This document shows, one piece after another, positions 16,227-21,444 of a DNA stretch of 24,658 nt. The notes under the pieces were generated by a model. That model made no database searches and was not told the DNA's origin. It saw only the letters and a list, made by a program, of their open reading frames with translations. Within the stretch, counting starts at the first letter, position 1, and each line of letters begins with the position of its first letter. The stretch is from Chlamydiota bacterium (GTDB lineage: Bacteria; Chlamydiota; Chlamydiia; Chlamydiales; Rhabdochlamydiaceae), in NCBI GenBank assembly GCA_013041585.1, contig JABEVM010000181.1, forward strand, positions 1 through 24,658. The letters run 5' to 3'. Position numbers and translations under genes: made by a program.

Positions 16227-16709
16227 TTATTTTTTTGTACATAATGTAACCCATGCAACAGTAATTTCTTCAGGGGATTCATCATAGTCCACATAAATCC
16301 TTCGGCCCATAGGAAATACAAAATTCATGAATTTATCTTTATAAGAAGCATTATTGTCAATTCCAACCAAGTGAGATCTTAAATTGGGTGTCTCCCAAGT
16401 AAACAAACCCCAAAATTGCTCTTTTCCTCGATTTTTCATCCGAATAACAGCATTTACATTTTTACGATGCAGATCCTTTTGCAAAGGTTGCTCTACTTCT
16501 TCATCTGGATGATTCAATAGCCAAACAACCTGTTCATCTGTGAGTATATAGGTCTTTATTTCGATTTGTTTTGCATAACCACGGTTACTAAATATCCATT
16601 TCTCAAGAAAAAATATCTTCTTTCCATTCATTGTATCTTTGATTTCAAAGAATGCAGCTAATCCGATTATGCTTATCAATGCAATCTGACATAATGAGAA
16701 TTTTTTCAT
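16227..16709 (-). CDS. Exported or membrane-anchored protein, paralogue B, 160 aa
   Basis: The sister of the next gene in the operon and of identical length. The N-terminal hydrophobic segment is at residues 8-23 (QIALISIIGLAAFFEI), followed by DTMNGKKIFFLEKWIFSNRGYAK, a stretch almost shared with paralogue A. The C-terminal 60 residues differ more, though both end with a PEE...W...TK pattern. The ATG at 16709 has AGGAAA about seven bases upstream and shares an ATGA overlap with the stop of the preceding gene, so translation is coupled. Forty-four bases separate it from paralogue A. Divergence concentrated in the distal half suggests that half faces a variable partner, perhaps the RHS payload. 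That is inference. Confidence 0.78.
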   Translation of the reverse strand: MKKFSLCQIALISIIGLAAFFEIKDTMNGKKIFFLEKWIFSNRGYAKQIEIKTYILTDEQVVWLLNHPDEEVEQPLQKDLHRKNVNAVIRMKNRGKEQFWGLFTWETPNLRSHLVGIDNNASYKDKFMNFVFPMGRRIYVDYDESPEEITVAWVTLCTKK

Positions 16710-16981
16710 GGGATTTTCCTATAAACTTCTGCAAAATCAGATTCTTCAATCGGATAGACAACCTCAGGCTCTGTAAACTCCTGACAAGGGATTGTGATAG
16801 AAATTATATTCGCTTCATGATCTTCTTCCCAATCCGAATAACCTTCTAAATTCTCACCACTCTTCGAATCTACGATCTCTTCAACATTGGGTTCAGCAAA
16901 AGTCTCCATAGAAGACTCTTCAGAAAAGGACATAATTGGAAATATAAAATAGAGGAAAAACGACACCCTTCTTTTTATCAT
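16706..16981 (-). CDS. Small secreted acidic protein, 91 aa
   Basis: No family is recognised. From the ATG at 16981 the product begins MIKRRVSFFLYFIFPIMSFS, a short positively charged start, a hydrophobic core and a polar boundary: a convincing signal peptide. An upstream ATG at 17023 would bury this peptide behind 14 residues and has no ribosome site, so 16981 is preferred, although its GAGA site is weak. The mature part is strongly acidic (many Glu and Asp) and probably unfolded or calcium- or partner-dependent. It is the first gene of the leftward operon ending in the RHS gene and overlaps the next start (ATGA). No function can be assigned. Confidence 0.62.
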   Translation of the reverse strand: MIKRRVSFFLYFIFPIMSFSEESSMETFAEPNVEEIVDSKSGENLEGYSDWEEDHEANIISITIPCQEFTEPEVVYPIEESDFAEVYRKIP

Positions 16982-17047
16982 AAAATTCTCATGTAAACAT
17001 ATTGAGAAGCTAAATTCTCTCATTAAAGCTGAAGGAGTTCAAGAGCT

Positions 17048-17063
17048 TTTTACATTTGTAAAA
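17048..17063. promoter_or_regulatory. Inverted repeat upstream of the RHS operon (possible operator)
   Basis: TTTTACA and TGTAAAA are perfect inverted arms separated by two bases, 67 bases upstream of the first gene of the operon. In A+T-rich DNA this may be chance, but position and symmetry fit a repressor site. The remainder of the gene-free stretch 16982-17163 is A+T rich, and no convincing promoter could be singled out. Confidence 0.25.
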
Positions 17064-17163
17064 GTATTAATTGAGAAGACTTGAGTAATAGTTCAATAAA
17101 TAGAATCTGAAGGTTCTATATAAGAATTTTGTTTTAGAAAAAAGAAATGGTTAAAGTTGCCAT

Positions 17164-17258
17164 ATCAGAGATGTTCTCTACTTCCCTCTTATGAAACCAG
17201 AAGGTCATAACGGCTAATCTAAACAAGAAAGAGCTCTCTAAAGCTCTTTCTTGTTATC
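17164..17258 (+). pseudogene. Displaced copy of the lysS 3' end and terminator (direct repeat copy 2)
   Basis: In the lysS frame the DNA reads IRDVLYFPLMKPEGHNG and a stop, against IKDVLYFPLMKPEDHNG in lysS. All four changes in the coding part are transitions, two silent. Homology fades abruptly upstream of 17164, with only faint resemblance before it. It has no start of its own and is a remnant, not a gene. The attached hairpin remains intact and has gained pairs. Confidence 0.93.
17222..17255. terminator. Hairpin terminator of the lysS remnant, facing the 178-aa gene
   Basis: A perfect 14-bp stem (AACAAGAAAGAGCT at 17222-17235 with AGCTCTTTCTTGTT at 17242-17255) and a six-base loop. It is two pairs longer than the lysS original. 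The stop codon of the minus-strand gene at 17254-17790 overlaps the stem, so the hairpin probably ends that transcript. Confidence 0.7.
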
Positions 17259-17790
17259 TAGATTTAAAAGCTCTTTCTCTTTGCAAGGAGAGGAGTTCTT
17301 GATACAAGAATCTTGAAAGCTGACCGCTTAAATCCAAGTCCGTAGTAGAGCATTCAAATCCTAAATCCCCTGCTACAAATGCAGGATGATTTCTTGTTGT
17401 ATACTCACGTAAATTGGAACATAGGGCCCGAAGGGAAAAGACTCTAAAAAGTTTCTTAGAAAAAGTTTGAAAAGGATCTTGATCTCTAACTTTAGCTTCT
17501 AATTTTATCATGATAAATTCTAGGCATGCGGCAACACTTTCAGGAATTTGGACAACATAGTCAACAATTGACGCCCCAACACTAAATAAAAAGGCTAAAG
17601 CGCGTCCTGAGTAATACGCTACAACTGCCGTATCGCTTAAATAATGATATTCTTGGCCAAGAGTTGTGATCCCACAGGAGAAATCAGTTTCTTCAAACGT
17701 TTCGCGTGTGATCCCGTAAATAAAAGGGTTATTTGTTACAGAATATTCTCGATTATGTACTGTGAAGGCTTGCATTCCATACATGTTCAT
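17254..17790 (-). CDS. Hypothetical protein with a hydrophobic middle, 178 aa
   Basis: No family is recognised. The ATG at 17790 has AAGAG about six bases upstream. Other in-frame ATGs at 17784 and 17775 are possible. Residues 1-50 are polar. About 53-96 is a long weakly hydrophobic region (AVVAYYSGRALAFLFSVGASIVDYVV, interrupted by QIPES, then VAACLEFIMI). The rest is basic and helical. A two-part hydrophobic stretch of this sort recalls chlamydial inclusion-membrane proteins, but the segments are marginal. The last codons and stop run into the terminator hairpin, and its final residues (RERAFKSR) lie over a second copy of the AAAGCTCTTTCT motif. The upstream region overlaps a fragment of cysS. 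Confidence 0.65.
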   Translation of the reverse strand: MNMYGMQAFTVHNREYSVTNNPFIYGITRETFEETDFSCGITTLGQEYHYLSDTAVVAYYSGRALAFLFSVGASIVDYVVQIPESVAACLEFIMIKLEAKVRDQDPFQTFSKKLFRVFSLRALCSNLREYTTRNHPAFVAGDLGFECSTTDLDLSGQLSRFLYQELLSLQRERAFKSR

Positions 17791-17811
17791 AGGAAACTCT
17801 TTATTTTGTAC

Positions 17812-17860
17812 AAGGATATTGACCTGACGAATCAGTTCAAAAAGGCTTGCTAGTGTTAAA
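17812..17860 (-). pseudogene. 49-bp fragment of cysS
   Basis: Matches 20268-20316 inside cysS at 45 of 49 positions by hand count, including a 23-base identical run (17822-17844), in the same orientation. It is too short to encode anything and lies immediately upstream of the 178-aa gene. In that direction it could supply a TTGAAC / TATCCT pair (complements of 17835-17840 and 17813-17818, 16 bases apart) as a promoter, but this is tentative. Confidence 0.85.
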
Positions 17861-17918
17861 TATTAAGATCGTCTTTTCGAAAAAAAAATTAACTAACTCT
17901 TTACATTGTTAGTTTAAA

Positions 17919-17947
17919 TTGACATCTATCTATATCTTCTATAAAAT
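17919..17947 (+). promoter_or_regulatory. Sigma-70-type promoter for the 580-aa gene
   Basis: A perfect TTGACA (17919-17924) is followed after 17 bases by TAAAAT (17942-17947), 35 bases before the ATG at 17982. The TTG of the -35 box is also an in-frame start codon and could be mistaken for the start of the gene. Confidence 0.68.
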
Positions 17948-17981
17948 ATTTCAATTAAAAAATAATTTATTAGGCATAAAA

Positions 17982-19724
17982 ATGAGCACACAAATTACTA
18001 CTTTAACTATAGGTTTAGACTCCTTTCAAAAATGCTACACTTTATTGAAAAAACTTGCCTCTAAAAATGACTTTCCCGAAGTTCAAAAAATATATCAAGC
18101 AGAAGAGCCTAGCTTACACAAAATTTTTCAATCAAAAGTACAAATTAGCAGTTTGGGCAATAAGCAATTTGATTTTTCCGAAATTGCAGAAAAAATGGAA
18201 AAAATTGAGAAATTGCAAAAGCAATTCTTTACAACAACAGAAAACAGCTTTCAAAGTGAGATTTTGGAAAATCAGAGATTGCTAACTGCGAAAATTCAAG
18301 AACTAGTGACAACCGCGGAAAATCTTTTAGCATCAAAAGAAGGGTTAGAAGCGATCGCTCTTCAAAAAGAAATGAATAATTTTCCTCAAGAAACGATCTC
18401 TTTTCTTACGAATCTTTTGGGAGAAAAACCCGAACTAGAGGTAATTCGACTTCTCCAATACGCATCTAGTGAAGAACTGAAAGCAATTGCCGAATGGTAC
18501 ACGAAAACAGAAATCCACGGAAAATATCTTAAACAAGTCCATGATGGAAATTGGGATGCTTTACTTAAAGAAGCAAAAATAAGTGCTAAGATCGGAACGC
18601 CTGATCGCGTCCATCTCATTCTTATTGCTGTCTATTTGCGAACGCAAAAAGAAAGCAAGCCAGAAGATCGAATCTCCATCGCAGATTTATCTAACGCATT
18701 CATTGTTTTATCCGCCGCTCCAGCGAGTCAATATACCCTTTATTCTCTATCCTCTTTTAAGGAAGTTCGAAATCAACTAATCCAAAATGGAGTTGTTCTT
18801 ACAGAAAGCGATAAAGAAAAGTTAGTGCAAATGTGTAAAGCGGCCGAGCGTATACCCAAAAATCAACGTTTTTTTATCACAATTCCTAAAACCGATCTTT
18901 CTTCACTCCAGAAGAATCTGATCACAAGCTATTTTCATGAGAGTTTGAATACATTACTCTTTCACGATAAAGCAACCATGGAAGCAAAAGAAAAAGCGAA
19001 AGATCCAAAAGCCAAAATCATGCCCGCTTTCATAGGGACACCCTCATTTAGTATTACGGAAGAGCTCTATAAAGAGAAATTTCCTGGACAAACCCGTTCT
19101 TTTCTACCTGTTTTAGGTCTTTCAGAAAGAAAAGGCATGATTTTCCGATTACAGCAAGGCCTTCACGATTTTGCCCTTCTTCTCCCTTCTGTTGCATCAA
19201 AAACTTTCATCCATGGAGTTCTTGGAATTTACTTTTTCCCATATTTACATGATGGATTTCATCGAGGTGTCCGTGAAGAGGGTTATATCTTTATGGATGG
19301 GGTATTATCCATTGCAGAAAAAATAGAAGAAAAAATTGTAGCAAATATGCCTTCCTATACAAGAGAGCCTTCTTTAAACTCCGATGCTGCACCTTTACTT
19401 GAAAAAGGAGCGTCCGAAAATGATTTAGGAAGGTGGCTTATGGAGCTAACAAACGGAAGTATTGTAGATGGTACCCTTCCTACTACTGCTTTTACTACAG
19501 ATCCCAAAATCAAAAAACTTACCCCTATTGATAAGAAAGATGTACCAAGCTTTTGGGCGAAGCAGATTGCAAGCTATATGTCCATGCTTTGTGAGCATCA
19601 ACGGACCCCGATTAATGACAACTACACGAATTCAAAACAAGTTGAGAAAGCCGTATTTTCCGATACTATATTTAAAAACTTGATAACAACACTATTGGAG
19701 AAAGTTGTTTTCTTATTGGTATAA
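17982..19724 (+). CDS. Large orphan protein, 580 aa
   Basis: No family is recognised. The start is set at 17982 (MSTQITTLTIGL), with AGG seven bases upstream and a strong promoter before it. An in-frame TTG at 17919 is part of the promoter. There is no signal peptide and no clear membrane helix. Residues about 66-135 are Lys/Glu/Gln-rich and coiled-coil-like. The middle is helical and globular, with an Ala/Lys-rich stretch (ATMEAKEKAKDPKAKIM) and an aromatic segment (GVLGIYFFPYLHDGFHRG). The C-terminus is hydrophobic (LEKVVFLLV). A soluble, lineage-specific, individually expressed protein of this size could be a secreted effector, but no catalytic motif is evident. It ends 23 bases from the convergent winged-helix gene without an obvious hairpin. 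Confidence 0.75.
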   Translation: MSTQITTLTIGLDSFQKCYTLLKKLASKNDFPEVQKIYQAEEPSLHKIFQSKVQISSLGNKQFDFSEIAEKMEKIEKLQKQFFTTTENSFQSEILENQRLLTAKIQELVTTAENLLASKEGLEAIALQKEMNNFPQETISFLTNLLGEKPELEVIRLLQYASSEELKAIAEWYTKTEIHGKYLKQVHDGNWDALLKEAKISAKIGTPDRVHLILIAVYLRTQKESKPEDRISIADLSNAFIVLSAAPASQYTLYSLSSFKEVRNQLIQNGVVLTESDKEKLVQMCKAAERIPKNQRFFITIPKTDLSSLQKNLITSYFHESLNTLLFHDKATMEAKEKAKDPKAKIMPAFIGTPSFSITEELYKEKFPGQTRSFLPVLGLSERKGMIFRLQQGLHDFALLLPSVASKTFIHGVLGIYFFPYLHDGFHRGVREEGYIFMDGVLSIAEKIEEKIVANMPSYTREPSLNSDAAPLLEKGASENDLGRWLMELTNGSIVDGTLPTTAFTTDPKIKKLTPIDKKDVPSFWAKQIASYMSMLCEHQRTPINDNYTNSKQVEKAVFSDTIFKNLITTLLEKVVFLLV

Positions 19725-19747
19725 ACTTCTCTTTCTCAAACAAGATC

Positions 19748-19987
19748 TCATTTAGTACAAAGGAGCAAGTTAACAAGTTTTAAGCCGTGCTCTGTTAAAA
19801 ACACGTTGTTATCTTCGCCTCTTTTAAGAAAGTTCGTCTGGGCAAGAGTTTGGACCATATTGTTTACGCTGCGGTCGTTATATCCAAGAGCTCTTCCAAT
19901 TTCATAGCGGTCGATCTCTAAGTGAGGACTTCCTTTCTTTAACGAAAGCGCATGAAGTTTTACAAGAAAAGTTTCTTCTTTAGTCAT
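19748..19987 (-). CDS. Small winged-helix protein coupled to cysS, 79 aa
   Basis: A compact DNA-binding-type fold: helix 1 about 5-17, helix-turn-helix about 25-50 (DRYEIGRALGYNDRSVNNMVQTLAQTNFL), a two-stranded wing (KRGEDNNVFLTEHG, about 55-68) and a closing helix. The spacing matches winged-helix modules such as those of MarR- or ArsR-like proteins, but no dimerisation helices or ligand cysteines are present. The start codon overlaps the cysS stop in ATGACTAA, and GGGG lies just upstream in cysS, so translation is coupled. It may regulate its own operon (aas-cysS) or act as a nucleic-acid adaptor. The target is unknown. Confidence 0.75.
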   Translation of the reverse strand: MTKEETFLVKLHALSLKKGSPHLEIDRYEIGRALGYNDRSVNNMVQTLAQTNFLKRGEDNNVFLTEHGLKLVNLLLCTK

Positions 19988-21437
19988 AGATCCCCGCCTT
20001 TTTAGGAGCCGCTTTCTTTAATCTAGCACCTTGAGGAGTATCTTCGATGACATATCCTTTGGAGAGGATCGCATCTCTACATTCATCGGCGCTTTTCCAG
20101 TTCTTTCTTAGCCGCGCTTTCTCTCTTTGCTCTAAAAGCGCCTGCAGTTCATGAGATATCCCTTCTTCTTTTGTCTCTAATGGAAGCACCGCAAGTACCG
20201 TATCAAATTTGTAAAGCAGATCTAAAACTCTCTCGGCTTCCTTTTTACCAAGTTTACCTTCATCACAAAGGATATTCACCTGACGAATCAGTTCAAAAAG
20301 ACTTGCTAGAGCTAAAGAAATGTTGAGGTCATCTGCGAGCGCTTTTGTAAATGAATCTAAACTCTCTTCTACAATTTTACCTACTAGGCCATGTTCTTCG
20401 TCTTGTTTTATCTCGCGGAGTCTATAGATGAAGTCAGAAATCCTCTCTAGCGTTTTTCTGACAGCATCTAACCCTTGCATCGTGAAATTAAGCTGTGTGC
20501 GGTAGTGGGTCTGGAGCAGGATATAGCGGACTTCCGTCCCGGTATATCCCTTTTTGAGAAGGTCTCTGAGGGTGAAAAAATTCCCTAAACTTTTGGACAT
20601 CTTTTTATGGTCGACAAGAAGATGTTCAGAGTGGAGCCAATATCTAACAAATTGTTTTCCTGTGCACCCTTCTGATTGCGCAATTTCATTTTCATGGTGA
20701 GGGAACATATTATCTACCCCGCCCACATGGATGTCGATATTTTCTCCAAGAAGGGACATCGCCATGGCAGAACATTCAATATGCCAGCCCGGTCTTCCTT
20801 TTCCAAAAGGGCTTTCCCAGTAAATGTCTCCATCGCGCACTGGATCGTAACTTTTCCATAGCACAAAATCTGCTGCATTTTCTTTCTCATACTCATCTTT
20901 GAAAAGCCGCTCTGACGCATTGGCCTTTAGCTCTCCAAGGTGCAAATGAGACAATCTTCCATAGGATGGGAATTTATCTATGCAATAATAGATGGACCCA
21001 TCCGCTGCTTTATACGCAATTCCATTATGAATAAGCTCCTCAATCAACTTGATCATTTGAGGAATGAAATCGGTTGCTGCAGGATAGAATTCGACTTTTT
21101 CGATCTTAAGAGTTTGTATATCTTCGAAAAACGCCTCAATATAAGGAGTTGTATAATCTTTAAGAGAAATCCCTTCTTCAATCGCTCCTTTAAGCGTCTT
21201 ATCATCGATATCCGTTAAGTTCATCGCTTGGGTCACTTGCATACCAAAAAATTTTAAGCTGCGGCGAAGTAGGTCTTCAAAGACATACGTTCTAAAATTA
21301 CCAATATGGGCAAAATTATATACAGTAGGTCCGCATGTATAGAGAAAAATGGTATTATCTCTGATAGGGATGATCTCTTCTTTGAATCTGGTTTCTGTAT
21401 TAAAAAGTTTTAATCGAATAGATAGCTTGTCTTTCAT
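19980..21437 (-). CDS. cysS: Cysteinyl-tRNA synthetase
   Basis: A class I aminoacyl-tRNA synthetase that charges tRNA-Cys. The 485 aa are close to the usual ~460-480. The HIGH signature appears as HIGN (44-47) and KMSKS is at 279-283. The zinc ligands are Cys35, Cys222, His247 and Glu251. The C-terminal helical domain and a basic tail (KKAAPKKAG) complete the protein. The start at 21437 follows AAGAGA. The gene begins seven bases after the end of the upstream aas-like gene and overlaps the winged-helix gene by eight bases, so it is the middle of a three-gene minus-strand operon. It faces lysS across the rearranged region. Confidence 0.96.
   Translation of the reverse strand: MKDKLSIRLKLFNTETRFKEEIIPIRDNTIFLYTCGPTVYNFAHIGNFRTYVFEDLLRRSLKFFGMQVTQAMNLTDIDDKTLKGAIEEGISLKDYTTPYIEAFFEDIQTLKIEKVEFYPAATDFIPQMIKLIEELIHNGIAYKAADGSIYYCIDKFPSYGRLSHLHLGELKANASERLFKDEYEKENAADFVLWKSYDPVRDGDIYWESPFGKGRPGWHIECSAMAMSLLGENIDIHVGGVDNMFPHHENEIAQSEGCTGKQFVRYWLHSEHLLVDHKKMSKSLGNFFTLRDLLKKGYTGTEVRYILLQTHYRTQLNFTMQGLDAVRKTLERISDFIYRLREIKQDEEHGLVGKIVEESLDSFTKALADDLNISLALASLFELIRQVNILCDEGKLGKKEAERVLDLLYKFDTVLAVLPLETKEEGISHELQALLEQREKARLRKNWKSADECRDAILSKGYVIEDTPQGARLKKAAPKKAGIYD
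20268..20316 (-). repeat. cysS source of the 49-bp direct repeat
   Basis: Internal coding segment of cysS (around residues 375-390) whose copy lies at 17812-17860. About 2.46 kb separates the two, and the copies lie in the same orientation. Confidence 0.85.
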
Positions 21438-21444
21438 AGTTCTC

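Larger units (their letters stand above)
11007..17163. other. Segment bracketed by copies of the lysS 3' end: candidate inserted island
   Basis: This stretch between the two lysS-end repeats holds only the four leftward genes of the RHS operon and its upstream region. Direct repeats made of the 3' end of a housekeeping gene are what many integrative elements leave behind. However, no integrase, transposase or resolvase is recognisable inside, so duplication by recombination is equally possible. The repeat at the left is the one that completes lysS today. Confidence 0.5.

Noticed and set aside
16227..16709. Reading the 160-aa proteins as lipoproteins
   Set aside because: An early cysteine (residue 7) precedes rather than follows the hydrophobic stretch, and no lipobox is present.
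17919..17981. N-terminal extension of the 580-aa protein starting at TTG
   Set aside because: The TTG is the first part of a perfect TTGACA -35 box. The ATG at 17982 has a ribosome site and follows the promoter at a normal distance.
17972..17984. Shared AGGCATAA leader before the 580-aa and 80-aa genes (also 24361-24368)
   Set aside because: An eight-base match that includes the ribosome site in A+T-rich DNA is easily chance. Two cases are not enough to call a motif.
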